The notes: generated from the sequence alone by a model not told the origin. A stretch of DNA of 64,000 nucleotides from Aquimarina aquimarini (GCF_900299535.1 NZ_OMKE01000035.1:94200-158199), one strand, 5' to 3'; positions 45,537-57,100 are shown, counted from the first letter of the stretch. Translations and numbers: made by a program.

Positions 45537-46799
45537 ATGAACATGGTTATTAATACTGCACTAAAAAAATTAAGCGCTGAGCAAAAATTTATGATCAGTG
45601 TTATTATTGTTAATGGCGGGAACTACCTTTATAATTTGATATTAGGTAGAATCTTGGGACCTGAGCAATTTGCAGATGCTGCATTATTGATCACTTTTTT
45701 GTTGGTGTTATCTTTTGTTGCCATGACATTTCAATTATCTACAGCCAAATTTTCTGTACTTTTTGAAGATACTATATTCAAAAGTTTTATCAATATCATT
45801 TATAAATACTCCACTGGTATTGGTATTATATTAGGTATTGTATTAATCATTTTTTCAAAACAGCTTCAAATACTTTTTAATACACAATCTTCTAGTATGT
45901 TCGTTATTTTTGGAATAGGAGTACCTATTTATTTTATAATGAGTGTAAATAGGGGGATATTTCAGGGTAGTAAAAAGTTTGATAGTCTTGCTATCACATA
46001 TCAAGGAGAAATGTTAAGTAGACTTGTTATCACTCTAATTCTTATATATACAATTAGTAGTTTACAATCGTCTACTTTGATTGCTTTAGGTATCGCTATT
46101 TCATTTTTGTTTGGGGTACTTCCTTTTCGTTCCAAAGATTTAGAAATTACCAAAACACATACATTACCATCATCAGAATCAAGATATATCATTAAGTTTT
46201 TTCTATTGACAGCTTTTTATGAGCTTACCCAGATTATCATTAATAATAGTGATATCCTTATGGTAAAGCATTATTTTGAAACCTATGAAGCTGGATTATA
46301 TGCCTCTCTCGCATTAATTGGTAGAGTTGTTTATTTTGTAGCTTGGATGTTTGTAATGCTATTATTACCCAAAGTAGTAGAAAAACAAAAAGAAGGAGCA
46401 TCACATGCACCTATCCTTTTTAAGTATGTATTATACATCTCATTACTATCAACAACGATTGTACTTGGGTGCTACATATTTCCTGAACTGGTTATCAATC
46501 TTATGTTTGGCAAAGAATATATTAGTATTGCACCATTACTTTGGAAATATGCAATTGCCACATCTCTCTTTGCTATCTCTAATATTTTTGCGTATTACTT
46601 TTTATCTCTGGATCAATATATTCCAGTTATACTATCTGCCCTACTAGGAATCTCACAGGTAGTTTTGATTGCACTTTTTCACAATACATTATCAGAAGTT
46701 GTCATCATGCAAATCATAGCAATGGCAATTCTTCTCACATTTCAGATCTTCTTTTTTATAGGCTATCAAAAATTAGCTAAAAAGAACTCAACGAACTAA
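45537..46799 (+). CDS. Polysaccharide flippase-like membrane protein (MVF/MATE type)
   Basis: This 420-residue protein has about 12 hydrophobic helices and the N-terminal GNYLYNLILGRILGPEQFADAALL segment typical of Wzx/MVF-like transporters. Such proteins flip lipid-linked oligosaccharides across the inner membrane. Substrate not deducible. The following STAS genes and GT4 gene run in the same direction with gaps of about 190-230 bp, so independent promoters are possible. Confidence 0.87.
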   Translation: MNMVINTALKKLSAEQKFMISVIIVNGGNYLYNLILGRILGPEQFADAALLITFLLVLSFVAMTFQLSTAKFSVLFEDTIFKSFINIIYKYSTGIGIILGIVLIIFSKQLQILFNTQSSSMFVIFGIGVPIYFIMSVNRGIFQGSKKFDSLAITYQGEMLSRLVITLILIYTISSLQSSTLIALGIAISFLFGVLPFRSKDLEITKTHTLPSSESRYIIKFFLLTAFYELTQIIINNSDILMVKHYFETYEAGLYASLALIGRVVYFVAWMFVMLLLPKVVEKQKEGASHAPILFKYVLYISLLSTTIVLGCYIFPELVINLMFGKEYISIAPLLWKYAIATSLFAISNIFAYYFLSLDQYIPVILSALLGISQVVLIALFHNTLSEVVIMQIIAMAILLTFQIFFFIGYQKLAKKNSTN

Positions 46800-46988
46800 T
46801 AAATCAATTCATCTAAGGGTTCTTGTGATTAAACGGTTACAAGGCAATGATGTCAAAAAATTGATTCATATTTATATTTTACTCACTAAGTGAGATTTTA
46901 ATACTCTAAAGCTTGCTTCGAAATTAAAGATTCGTTTTTAAACGAATACTTCGTAAGCTTAATTTATTAATCCATAAAACCACGCACT

Positions 46989-47285
46989 ATGGCCCTAAAA
47001 ATCACTAAAAACCAAGGAATTTTTGAAATTAGAGGAAGTATTATTGCAGAAAATGCACAGTCTCTTCATCATCATTTTGAAAAACTGTTATTCACCTCTG
47101 ACAAAGTAATTTTGTGCATGGATAAGGTCAAAAAAATTGATAAATCTGGTGTTTCTGTATTAACCAAGCTATTCAGGAATGCTGTAGAGAACAATAAAAT
47201 CTTTTATATCATCGGAAAACAAAATAGTAAAGTAAAAAATGCTTTTGGCAATGTAAGCTATATTCTTAGAAATGATTATGTATAA
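46989..47285 (+). CDS. STAS-domain protein 1 (phosphorylatable Ser kept)
   Basis: This 98-residue STAS fold, the anti-sigma-factor-antagonist type, has the switch motif KKIDKSGVSVLTKL, where Ser aligns with the phosphorylated Ser of SpoIIAA-like proteins. It probably acts in a partner-switching cascade. A homologue with altered switch residues follows 26 bp later. The upstream gap (46800-46988) contains a palindrome (ATTCGTTTTTAAACGAAT). No kinase or phosphatase partner is in the window. Confidence 0.8.
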   Translation: MALKITKNQGIFEIRGSIIAENAQSLHHHFEKLLFTSDKVILCMDKVKKIDKSGVSVLTKLFRNAVENNKIFYIIGKQNSKVKNAFGNVSYILRNDYV

Positions 47286-47311
47286 ACCAATAACCCCCAA
47301 ATATAAAACAG

Positions 47312-47611
47312 ATGAAACTACAAATTATAAATACCTCAGGAACCTATGAAGTAATAGGCAATTTTACACTAGATAATACAGAACTAGTAAAAGAACATTT
47401 TAACTACTTATTAGATCATTATGAAGAAGTAGTAATGTCATTAAAAAAAGTCAAGAAAATCGATAAAAAGGCGATAAAAGTTCTAAAAGATATTTCTGCA
47501 AAAGCCAATAGAAGAAGTAAAATACTCTTTGTTTTGGGTAAAGAAAATAGTGTTATAGCAAAAGCTTTTATAAAGAATAAAGCAAATTATATTTTTAGAG
47601 AAGATTACTAA
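47312..47611 (+). CDS. STAS-domain protein 2 (switch Ser replaced by Lys)
   Basis: This 99-residue STAS fold is homologous to the preceding gene. The switch segment reads KKIDKKAIKVLKDI, with Lys where the phospho-Ser should be, so it cannot be controlled by phosphorylation at that site. It may be a constitutive binder or a heteromeric partner of STAS protein 1, with which it is likely cotranscribed. Confidence 0.78.
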   Translation: MKLQIINTSGTYEVIGNFTLDNTELVKEHFNYLLDHYEEVVMSLKKVKKIDKKAIKVLKDISAKANRRSKILFVLGKENSVIAKAFIKNKANYIFREDY

Positions 47612-47845
47612 TTTCTTTTTTCCACGCTATTTTTTAGATCTCTTTTTCAATGTTTCCTTCTATATACTAGTATTATTCTTATATAAGTTGTTTTTTTTGC
47701 TAGGTTATTATAAATTGTAGTTTATAAAAAATAAAGACGTACCCCATTCGTCCTAAAATCTTGAAACCTGTTAACCAACATAATTTCTGCTTGATTTTAA
47801 TTCGTCTCTGTCTGTTTCTAAAAAAAAGAACACAAAATTTAATAG

Positions 47846-49027
47846 ATGAAACTAGCTATTGTAACTGCATACCCACCTAGTAAGGTAACTTTGAACGAAT
47901 ACGCATACCACTTGGTTAAACATTTCAGACAACATACTGAGGTCACCGAGCTTATTTTATTAACGGATATCTCTCCACAGGATGCTGATACAAATTTTGA
48001 AGAAAGCGGATGCCCTATTACTGTAAAACAATGTTGGAAATTCAATAGCTACACCAATTTGTTTTCTGTAATGAAGGCTATCAAGCAAACAAAACCAGAT
48101 GCTATATTATTCAATCTTCAGTTTATGAAATTTGGAGATAAAAAAATAGCCGCTGCTCTTGGATTGCTATTACCAAAACGTTGCGTTGCTCGCAAGATTC
48201 CTACCATAGTCTTGTTACACAATATTATGGAGCAGGTAGATTTGGAAAGTTCTGGATTTACCAAAAACAAAATATTACAAAAGATTTATAATGGTATAGG
48301 AACTATGCTTACCCGTTTTATCTTGTCTGCAGATACGGTTACAGTTACCATTGATAAATATGTACATATTCTAAATGCAAAATATAAGTCTAAAAATGTA
48401 GTACAGATTCCGCATGGTACTTTTGAGATACCAGACGAACCCTCTTATATATTACCAAAAGGGCCGTTACAAATTATGACCTTTGGAAAATTTGGTACGT
48501 ATAAAAAAGTAGAGATTATGATTGAGGCAGTAGAAAAAATACGTAAACGCACCGATGCAAATCTCGAAATCGTCATTGCTGGAACCGATAACCCAAATGT
48601 CATAGGATATTTGCAATCGGTACAAGAAAAATACACCCACGTACCACAACTTACATTTACAGGATATGTAGAAGAAAGTGATGTACCAAGAATTTTTGGA
48701 GAAAGCGCAATGGTTGTTTTTCCTTACACCTCTACTACAGGAAGTTCTGGAGTACTACATCAGGCTGGTAGTTATGGCAAAGCTGTAGTTATGCCAGATT
48801 TGGGTGATCTAAGTTTATTGGTAAAAGATGAAGGATATAAAGGAGAATTCTTTGACTCTACTAGTGTAGATAGTCTTGCAGATGCAATAGAAAAAATTGT
48901 ATTAAATGCTGAATACCGTACCGAATTAGGAAAAACCAACTACCAAGCTGCAACAGCACTACCTATGAGCAAGATAACCAAAATGTATCTCGATCAATTT
49001 GAAGCTATTCGCCAAAAACGCAAGTAA
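47846..49027 (+). CDS. GT4-like glycosyltransferase
   Basis: This 393-residue GT-B protein has an N-terminal Rossmann start (MKLAIVTAYPPSKVTLNEYA). The C-terminal half has IMTFGKFGTYKKVEIMIEAV, FTGYVEESDVPRIF and the E/F-rich donor loop SGVLHQAGSYGKAVVMPD of Glycos_transf_1. It adds a sugar from an NDP donor to a growing glycan. Neighbouring flippase and GT2 genes suggest envelope or exopolysaccharide synthesis. The donor sugar is unknown. Confidence 0.88.
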   Translation: MKLAIVTAYPPSKVTLNEYAYHLVKHFRQHTEVTELILLTDISPQDADTNFEESGCPITVKQCWKFNSYTNLFSVMKAIKQTKPDAILFNLQFMKFGDKKIAAALGLLLPKRCVARKIPTIVLLHNIMEQVDLESSGFTKNKILQKIYNGIGTMLTRFILSADTVTVTIDKYVHILNAKYKSKNVVQIPHGTFEIPDEPSYILPKGPLQIMTFGKFGTYKKVEIMIEAVEKIRKRTDANLEIVIAGTDNPNVIGYLQSVQEKYTHVPQLTFTGYVEESDVPRIFGESAMVVFPYTSTTGSSGVLHQAGSYGKAVVMPDLGDLSLLVKDEGYKGEFFDSTSVDSLADAIEKIVLNAEYRTELGKTNYQAATALPMSKITKMYLDQFEAIRQKRK

Positions 49028-49131
49028 ATCCGAGGCTTATGATAATAGCTTTATTTGTCTTAATCTATTAGAGGCAAGAGGGTATCATATATTGTTTTTT
49101 TAAAATATGTAACATCTAATTAGTTATTAGA

Positions 49132-49644
49132 TTACTGTTCATGTTTTAGCTTTGCATATATATGCTCATCTAGTATCTTTCCGTTTTTTATGATCGCATT
49201 TTTACATATTCCTTCTTTTGTATATCCATTTTTTTCAAGGATGCTCATAGAAGCTCTATTGTAGGCAAAAACTCCAGCTTCAATTCTTTCCAGGGCAAGG
49301 TCTTTGAATCCATATTCTGTAATTAATTCAACCGCCTTAGTTCCTATTCCTTTTCCCCAGTATTGTTCTCCTATCCAATACCCCATTTCGGCATTTTTTC
49401 TATAAATATCAGTTTGTAGGATCAAACTAATGACACCACAAATAGCTCCGTTATATGTTATCCCCAGATTTTGAAGAGGATCCTTAGTTTTTGCAAACTC
49501 AATAAATTCCTCAGCATCTTTAAGAGCATATGGATACGGGATATAATCTTTTAGGTTATCCCATATCTTTTTATTGTTTAAAAGATTAGCAATTAACTGA
49601 GCATCTTTGGCAATCAAGGGTCGTAATTTAATAGCTGGTTTCAT
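49132..49644 (-). CDS. RimJ/RimL-type GNAT acetyltransferase
   Basis: This 170-residue protein contains the GNAT core GYWIGEQYWGKGIGTKAVELI (acetyl-CoA loop, about residues 88-108), then LERIEAGVFAYNRASMSILEKNGY and a C-terminal beta strand. Family members N-acetylate protein N-termini or small amines; the substrate is unknown. It is a single gene on the minus strand. Confidence 0.9.
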   Translation of the reverse strand: MKPAIKLRPLIAKDAQLIANLLNNKKIWDNLKDYIPYPYALKDAEEFIEFAKTKDPLQNLGITYNGAICGVISLILQTDIYRKNAEMGYWIGEQYWGKGIGTKAVELITEYGFKDLALERIEAGVFAYNRASMSILEKNGYTKEGICKNAIIKNGKILDEHIYAKLKHEQ

Positions 49645-49740
49645 TATAAGTGTATTACAGAATATACAAATCTAGGAGATTTTCTATCTCTGAAAAAGTA
49701 GACTAACTGTTATCATTTGATCAAAAAAGTTTATATCACT

Positions 49741-50868
49741 TCAATGAATAACCTCACAGTTTTTCATTTTCTTTTTTAACTTCTTGATTTCTTTATCAGG
49801 AATCTGATTCCCTCTTAAGTTTAACCTTTTTAAAGATTTTAAGTGGTAGATTTTTTTTGGGATTTCACTCAAATAATTATTGGATACATCGATATATTCA
49901 ATTTGTTGAAGTTGATTTATACTCTCAGGAATTTTTGATATAAAGTTATTAGAAACATTAAGATATTTTAAAGATGTGAAATCCCCTATATTTTGAGGTA
50001 ATTCAAATAATTTATTTTCGGGTAATTCAATTACTTCTAAAGTGCTAATAGAGGCCAAAGATTCTGGGATTTTATCAATTTCATGTTTCGGAAAACTGAT
50101 TTTTTTTAAACTCTTAAAATCAATAATACATTCGGGCAAAAAATACATAGCCCCTGTTAAATATCTCCCTCCATATATTCTAGGTAACTTTAGTATTTCT
50201 AGTTTAGTACGAGAACAATCAAAATCTCGATGTGATCGTTCCGATATTTTTGTTATTTTAATTTGACCAATAGAGTTAATCTCTTGTTCTTGTTCTTTTG
50301 TAAGTTGAATTCCTTTTAATTCAGGGTTTCTAGAAAGCAGATAATCTAATCTCTTTTTTGCTAGTTTTCTTTTCTTCTTTATATATTTAATTGATTCTTC
50401 TCCTGAGTTTCTTTCAAATGATAATGAAATTATATCCAACTCCATATCCATTTCCTCCCAGGACAAAGGATAATCAGGCACTTTTCTTTCTTCAAGTTTT
50501 TCATCATAATGATCCAGAAAGATTGAATATTTTCTAGGTTTAAATTGATGCGTTCCTATCAGATCTACTATTTTAACTCTCTCTATACTTCCATATTTAT
50601 CAGGGTCATCATCTGGTAATGTCCCAACTAATCGATAAGTAATTTGAGTAACGATAACATCAGAAATAGGTTGTAAGGTATAATACAGTATTTTGTCATA
50701 ATCACCTTTAGATTTCACAGGTTTAATCGCAACTATTTTGTCAAAAAAACTTTGCAACGTATTATTATAATGCGTGAAATATAATGCTTCTCTATACTCT
50801 TCTTCAATTGTCTGTCCAAACGATAAACTAGTATAAATAAGTACTATTAATTTGAATGTTGTTTTCAT
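49741..50868 (-). CDS. Exported leucine-rich-repeat protein
   Basis: I start at the ATG at 50868 (a TTG two codons upstream is not needed), giving 375 residues with a signal peptide (MKTTFKLIVLIYTSLSFGQ). Residues about 25-210 are of unknown, mixed structure. Residues about 235-375 are short LRRs (STLEVIELPENKLFELPQNI, YLNVSNNFISKIP, RLNLRGNQIPDKEI). The role is probably protein binding at the cell envelope. No partner is evident nearby. Confidence 0.8.
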   Translation of the reverse strand: MKTTFKLIVLIYTSLSFGQTIEEEYREALYFTHYNNTLQSFFDKIVAIKPVKSKGDYDKILYYTLQPISDVIVTQITYRLVGTLPDDDPDKYGSIERVKIVDLIGTHQFKPRKYSIFLDHYDEKLEERKVPDYPLSWEEMDMELDIISLSFERNSGEESIKYIKKKRKLAKKRLDYLLSRNPELKGIQLTKEQEQEINSIGQIKITKISERSHRDFDCSRTKLEILKLPRIYGGRYLTGAMYFLPECIIDFKSLKKISFPKHEIDKIPESLASISTLEVIELPENKLFELPQNIGDFTSLKYLNVSNNFISKIPESINQLQQIEYIDVSNNYLSEIPKKIYHLKSLKRLNLRGNQIPDKEIKKLKKKMKNCEVIH

Positions 50869-50952
50869 AACCAATCGATATTAACCCCCTTTTTTTTGAA
50901 TGCTATATTATAATAGCTAAGTAATTATATTTTTTTATGTACTAAAAATCAA

Positions 50953-51234
50953 TCATTTTCTCTGTTTAAAAAAAATAACTTTCATTAAACCTACTATAAT
51001 AAGAGCCGCTACCATACCTATCACAAAATTAATAGCACTAAATACCCACCACGGAATATCTAAACCATGAGAATAGAGGGTTCCTTGAGAAATCCCAGCA
51101 ACTAAACTTAGTAAAGCAACAGAAATACAGATAAAACGAATATATTTTTTTGAATGAATAAAAGCGTATCGATTATAGACACCTAAAATTATCGTGTAAA
51201 AAAAAGTAATCGCTAAAAAAAATATAAATGTCAT
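50953..51234 (-). CDS. Small membrane protein of unknown function
   Basis: This 93-residue protein has three predicted hydrophobic helices (MTFIFFLAITFFYTIILGV, ICISVALLSLVAGISQG, FSAINFVIGMVAALIIVGL) and a basic C-terminus. No family recognised. Confidence 0.55.
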   Translation of the reverse strand: MTFIFFLAITFFYTIILGVYNRYAFIHSKKYIRFICISVALLSLVAGISQGTLYSHGLDIPWWVFSAINFVIGMVAALIIVGLMKVIFFKQRK

Positions 51235-51410
51235 TATTAATCTTTCTTTCGTTTTATTGTTTTTAGCTTATATATTAATAACCCTAAAACCATCAAACAT
51301 AACAAATATATAGGAACTCTGATCTGATATTGTCATACTATTTACACTAACTTATGAGCCCCTATCCTTTCATAGCGAGCGGTAAAAGGGTTTCGCTATA
51401 AGTTGTCTAT

Positions 51411-52961
51411 TTATTCTTTGCTAATAAATTCAAAAGCAGGTTTCTTATTTCCTTTATGATCGATAAATCCAAAATGTTTTTGCTTATGTTTTCGCCATGG
51501 TAATTTACCAACTACAGAACTGGGTACCTTATCAAAATCATATAAGGTCCAGGAGAGGTAATGTATGTTTTCTTGCTTGATAAGTTGCTGGAATTTCTTG
51601 TAATAAGCCGCTTGTTCTTTTTCTGATGGCCCAAAAGGACTCCAAAGCCCTCTACTGGATGACAATCCAAACTCTTGTAACACTAGTGGTTTATCTATCT
51701 TAGAATTTAATAAGACATATGCATCTGCAAACCTATTGATATCCTGATAGTAGTGGTATGATATGATATCTACTTCTTCCTTGAGCAGACTGGCTGATTC
51801 TACATCAGACCATCCTATTGTTACCAAGTGGTTAGAATCAAATTGTTTGACTTGGTAGACCATCTCTTTTAGCCATGCCAATACATTTTCTTTTTTTCTG
51901 GTCGTAAAATCCAAATTAGGTTCATTTTTTATATCCCATGCAAGAATAGCCTTGTGATTAGCAAATGGTTTTACTATTTGTTCTGCATGTCGGTGAGTCA
52001 ATGTCCAATCTAATACAGAATAATCACCATAAAAATCAAATAAGGTCACTACTACTTTTAGATTTTTTACTGCTGCCATATCCAGAGTTTGTTCTAATTT
52101 TTGTAGTTTTTGGTAGTCAACTTCTGCTTTTCCAAAAAACTCATAGGGTACAAAAATTCGGATCGTATTTAATCCTGCGGTAGTGATAATATCAAAATCC
52201 TGAGCGATGATATCGATATCAAAATCGTCCCCAAACATATCCCAAGGAGTTTTCTGGGGGTAATAATTGATTCCTTTAATCTGGTATTCCTCTCCATCAA
52301 TATATATTTTATCATCTATAACTTCAGCCAGACCATTGGTTTTGGTAATCTCTTCTTGCAAACTGTTTTTTTCTTTTACCATATGCCGTATACGCCAAAA
52401 ACCATCTTCTAATAAAAGCATCACTTGATAATCTGATTGCAATTTGGTTTCCAACAGCATCTTATCTCCTTGATATACTCTTTGATATTCTTTTACATCA
52501 TTATCTGTTAATACTACCAACTGCCCATCTGCACTATAAAAATCTAAGTCGATATTATGAGCTGTGGTGGTGCTATGTATTGCTATTTTTTCTTTTTTAT
52601 TATGCCTCACTGCCGTATTGATGTTTACTCGCGCACTTTGAGTATAATAATCTTCTACTCCTTCTATTTTATTGGTCTGATATGCTGCATTACGTATATA
52701 CCAGGCATTGAGGTAGTCTTGTTCTATCTCGAGTAAGGTTTGTTTTTCCATTGGTCGTCCTGGATTGATTGTATCTACCCATTCTACCTTAGGAAAATAC
52801 ACTCGCTCTTTTTGCACTGCAACATGTAACATTGATGTTCTATCTGCTCCAGTATTGAGATAGGATAGCGCCTGGCTGATACCAAAAAGCACCAATATAA
52901 CCACTCCTATAAAGGATATGATAATAAGTGATCTGTATATATTTTTATTCCAACTTATCAT
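51411..52961 (-). CDS. Membrane-anchored TIM-barrel glycoside hydrolase-like protein
   Basis: This protein has 516 residues. One transmembrane helix lies at about 11-33. An NTF2-like domain covers about 75-195 (YLNAWYIRNAA, LLLEDGFWRIRHM). A GH5/GH2-type TIM barrel covers about 215-516 with acid/base Glu347 in WDIKNEPN and nucleophile Glu430 in LVLQEFG, both placed as in clan GH-A. It should cleave or remodel a glycan at the outer face of the inner membrane. It overlaps the preceding gene by 4 bp and is the last of three coupled genes, so it probably processes the product of the GT-C-like protein. Confidence 0.82.
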   Translation of the reverse strand: MISWNKNIYRSLIIISFIGVVILVLFGISQALSYLNTGADRTSMLHVAVQKERVYFPKVEWVDTINPGRPMEKQTLLEIEQDYLNAWYIRNAAYQTNKIEGVEDYYTQSARVNINTAVRHNKKEKIAIHSTTTAHNIDLDFYSADGQLVVLTDNDVKEYQRVYQGDKMLLETKLQSDYQVMLLLEDGFWRIRHMVKEKNSLQEEITKTNGLAEVIDDKIYIDGEEYQIKGINYYPQKTPWDMFGDDFDIDIIAQDFDIITTAGLNTIRIFVPYEFFGKAEVDYQKLQKLEQTLDMAAVKNLKVVVTLFDFYGDYSVLDWTLTHRHAEQIVKPFANHKAILAWDIKNEPNLDFTTRKKENVLAWLKEMVYQVKQFDSNHLVTIGWSDVESASLLKEEVDIISYHYYQDINRFADAYVLLNSKIDKPLVLQEFGLSSSRGLWSPFGPSEKEQAAYYKKFQQLIKQENIHYLSWTLYDFDKVPSSVVGKLPWRKHKQKHFGFIDHKGNKKPAFEFISKE

Positions 52962-54193
52962 TGTAATGTGATATTGTTATATTCTTTTTTAATGCCCAAT
53001 GCTTTTATTTTGATATCATACTCACCAGAAACATAAAACCCTTCTTCTAGAATAAATCTAACGACTCCATCTAATGAGGTTTTTACTTTGGTATCTATTT
53101 TTTTATCATCTATGAATATATCAAGTTTTACCAATGCTCCATTAGGAATCAATTGCTCCATAAAACTTACTAATGGCCCTACTTTGATTTCTCTATTACC
53201 TTTATCAAATACTACCTCAAAATCATCTAAAACAGGGGTGTATTCTAGTTTAATAGTATTACTTTCTGCCATGCCGTACACATATGCTTTGATACGCCAT
53301 ATATCTTTATGGTCTGGGTGTAGTATTTTGGCAACTGCTGTACCATTGATGGTGCTTCCTTGTGTTTGCAATACTGCTCCTTTTGCATCTATAATCTCAA
53401 AATCAACTATTGTTCCATCACTTACTACATTATCATATTCATCTTTGATAATCGAAGTAACTAATTCTGTAATCTGATTTCCATCTGCATATTTATGTCT
53501 GCGGTCACTCGTAATCTCAAAATTCTCAGGCAATGCAGGGAATACTTCTACAGAAAATTCTTTTGAAACAGTTTCTCCTACTACAGAAAATAGTAGTATT
53601 CTCCCCGATTGATCGTAAGAGAATATATTTTTCCATCCCATCATATCTTTTGTATACAGTATATTTTCTTTTTCGGTATTCAAAAACTGATGACCAATTT
53701 GTATAGGGGTTTCTTCTGGTAATGGATTATCATATATATCTGTAGGTATTACAACTTGCATGGTATAATCTTCTCCTCCTGCAATAATACTAGGGGGGCC
53801 TATATAAGATTCTAAATGTACTTTTGTATTGATATTGGGGTTTATCTGCAATTCTCCTTCATAGACAATGGCTGATTTATGTGACAATATATATTTTATC
53901 ACTCCGCTTTTATTTGTCATAAAATTGGGGATGCTATACTGAGTATCCTTTTGCTTATTGGGTGTTATCACGGTACTACCATAGGATGAATGTAAAAACA
54001 GCTTGGTTGTAACTGGTTTTTCTAACTCAAATTCTAATACAATAGCATCTCCTGCATTAAATACTGTTTGATTGGTCAATAACACTGCAGAAACTTTTTC
54101 TGATCTGTTTATAATAGTAGTAAAACCGATACTTAATATACAGATTGCAGAAGTCAATAGTAACAGGGCGATATGTTTTTTATACATAGTCAT
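52958..54193 (-). CDS. Exported Ig-like-fold protein of the envelope glycan operon
   Basis: This protein has 411 residues with an N-terminal signal anchor (about 5-25). The rest is beta-rich with Big/invasin-like domains (about 35-125, 130-220, 225-325 and 330-411; for example ADGNQITELVTSIIKDEYDN). It has no catalytic motif and is probably a periplasmic or surface scaffold. It overlaps the upstream gene by 1 bp and the downstream hydrolase gene by 4 bp, so the three products are made together. Confidence 0.75.
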   Translation of the reverse strand: MTMYKKHIALLLLTSAICILSIGFTTIINRSEKVSAVLLTNQTVFNAGDAIVLEFELEKPVTTKLFLHSSYGSTVITPNKQKDTQYSIPNFMTNKSGVIKYILSHKSAIVYEGELQINPNINTKVHLESYIGPPSIIAGGEDYTMQVVIPTDIYDNPLPEETPIQIGHQFLNTEKENILYTKDMMGWKNIFSYDQSGRILLFSVVGETVSKEFSVEVFPALPENFEITSDRRHKYADGNQITELVTSIIKDEYDNVVSDGTIVDFEIIDAKGAVLQTQGSTINGTAVAKILHPDHKDIWRIKAYVYGMAESNTIKLEYTPVLDDFEVVFDKGNREIKVGPLVSFMEQLIPNGALVKLDIFIDDKKIDTKVKTSLDGVVRFILEEGFYVSGEYDIKIKALGIKKEYNNITLQ

Positions 54194-57100
54194 TAATGTG
54201 GTGCTCCTATATAATTGTTAATTTCTAATTTTATATATCTATACCCTTTTCCTTCTACTGGTAAAAATTGTACGGACTGATGCTCATGTTTTCTATCTGG
54301 AACCATTTTATCACTAATTTCTATATTTTGTAATCCGTTGACTAACACATTCTCCATATCATCATTAATACATTCTAATGCTGTCAAGTCTAACAATGGA
54401 TAGCTAAAATACAATTTGCGCTGTGGTCGTATTCCTTCTTGCAAATATTGATGATCTACCCACAATAATTCATGATTCTGATTGTAATATGACACCAATA
54501 AAAGGGGGATTGTAACTTCTTCTAGACCCGAATTAAATAACACTCCTTCTATATACTCTTTTTGCAAAGAAAGATCATTTATTGCTACTCCTTTATATAA
54601 ATCTACAATGGCTACATTACCTGCACTTTGTAGATTGAATTTGGTGGGTATTTCTTCAAACTCCATCGCTGTAAATTGATCGGGGTCAAAAGTTTCGGGT
54701 TTACGATCTTCGCTATTCATCCATGCAATTCCTTCAAAATCTATCCTAAAGCTTGTAATCTCCTTGGGCATCAATTTGTGTTTCATTTGATGTTTTGCAT
54801 TGTATTTGGCTAGTTTTTTATTATCATCATTATACAAGGTACCAGTAATAACAACATCTGCAGGAACATTATCAATATTTTGTATTTCTCCAACAATGGC
54901 ATATTGATCATTATATTCGATAATTTTTGAGGAAAGGACCTCTAGTACAGGTTGCTTTAATACATCTTCATGATACGTTTGCTCTGAACTAATTCTACGC
55001 CTACCATGGTTGTAAAAAGAAGTTATATTTTCTACAAAAAATTGATCAGGAGGAATATCTAAATCATACGGTAATGGTTTTACAAACCATCTATTATTGT
55101 TTTTTACTAATTCATGGTAATAGGTTCTATCTATTTTTTCTAATGGAGTAATCCAACGAGTTAATACTTTTACTTTGGCAGTACTATCGGTTTGAACAAT
55201 AATACCGACTTTGATTTCATCTAATTTGGCATACGAACTTAATAGTCCATCTGTAACAGAAACCTCTAGCATATATTGATCTATACTTTTATTACTATTG
55301 GGATCTATATAAGAATGTGCTCTCTCAAACTCTTTAAAATCTAATGCATCATAGTACGCTTCGGTTACATTAATAGGACTTAGTTGTTTGACATTCTTTA
55401 TATATAATAAATAAAAACCATAGCTCATTACTACCAGTATAAGAAGTACCCATAGATAGGATGCTTTTATAACTTTTTTATTAAATCCATTATATGCGAC
55501 TCCAAACTTAAAATATACTGGAAAGGTTTTATTCTTTGACTTCAGCGCATGTACCCATATCAATTGTATATTGATTACAAATGCTAATAGCACCGTAAAT
55601 ACAGGGATCAATCCCCACATTAATTTTTGAAACATGGGTACTTCTTCTCTGGGCAAAATACTTGAGAGTGGTGGTACATTTAATTTTTCCCAAACCATAA
55701 TCCCATTTTCTAACTGCCGCAATCGTTGCCAGCCACAGAAATAGAGGATAGGGTCATAAAATTTATCATTAGAAAACACATATTTGAGGTTATACTTTTC
55801 GGGTACTGTGAGAAATTGTTGTAATGACCCGATCCCTTCTACTCCTCTAAATTTTGAGTTTTCTAGTCGTTCTACGGCTCTTGTTGTCAATTCTGGTAAT
55901 CTTCTTGCCGAGTGATAATTACCATCTACAGTCATGGCATTGGTTTGTGCAGAAAGCCAAGCCATCTGATCTCCAAACCCTAAGGGCAGATATCGCCAAT
56001 GGTCATGCTGATCTCTACTCAGAAAATTAAGAATAGGTAGCATTTTTATTTTTTGTGGTTGCGAGGGTCTGAAATATCCTAAGCTCATAGTAAATAGCGT
56101 AGTAAAAATCATAACTCCTGTGATTAAGCCTCCTATAATCCTATGATATACACCTCCAAATTTTTCACTTATTTTTTGTTTTAGGTCTCCTTCTGCAAAC
56201 CGATATCCAAACTCACCAAAAATTGGTAATGCCATAATAGATGCCCATAGGGTAAACCTATCCAATGTTAGTATATTAAACGCATTCTCACCAAGCATCA
56301 TAAGTGGAATTGGTGTTGTACCTCCTGTTCCTAAAATAGTGAGCAGTGTTATTGAAAATCCAAAAAACAAATAGCGTTTACTATAAAATCGATACCATAT
56401 ATATGGAAAAAGAAATAACAAAACTCCCCACGGAATTAAAAAAAACACCAATCCAGAAGAGGTAACTTCTAGAAAATTATCTCGTGATCCATGCGGTATA
56501 GGAACTTGGGTTATTGGGTTGTTTTTGGTGTTGATCCAATAGGGCAAGATACATATGATAATCAATAGCAATGATCCAAAACCAAAGCTTACAATTCTTT
56601 TGAAGAGAGAGAAAAAGCTTTTGAGAAAATGTTTAAATCTAACCTCTTTATAACTTTCTACTTTCTCTCTAGAAACATCCATAATTACCATTCCTATCAA
56701 TGGAAAAATAAAAAACACCATTCCAAAAATCGGAGTTACATGGTGAGAAGTTACCGTTACTGCTATCAAACTCAAAGAATTTACCAGATATCTGTATTTT
56801 CCTATTTTGAGCCAAAGATAAATTTCGGGTAGTGAGTGTAATAGAATAGAGAGTCCTATAATACTGGGTAATTGCCCAAAAATATGTAGTGTTTCTATAA
56901 AAACAGAGGAGAACACTCCAAATATAGCTGTATATCCCGCAACATTTCTATTTGATGTTAATACCAATGCAAAACGGTATATCCCTGTGATAAAGAGTAA
57001 AATTGCTATTATAGCTACTGTAAATAGCCCAAATTTTAATCCACCGATATACGAGAATAATCCTATACTCTGATGCACCAATGGAGGGTATCCCATTACG

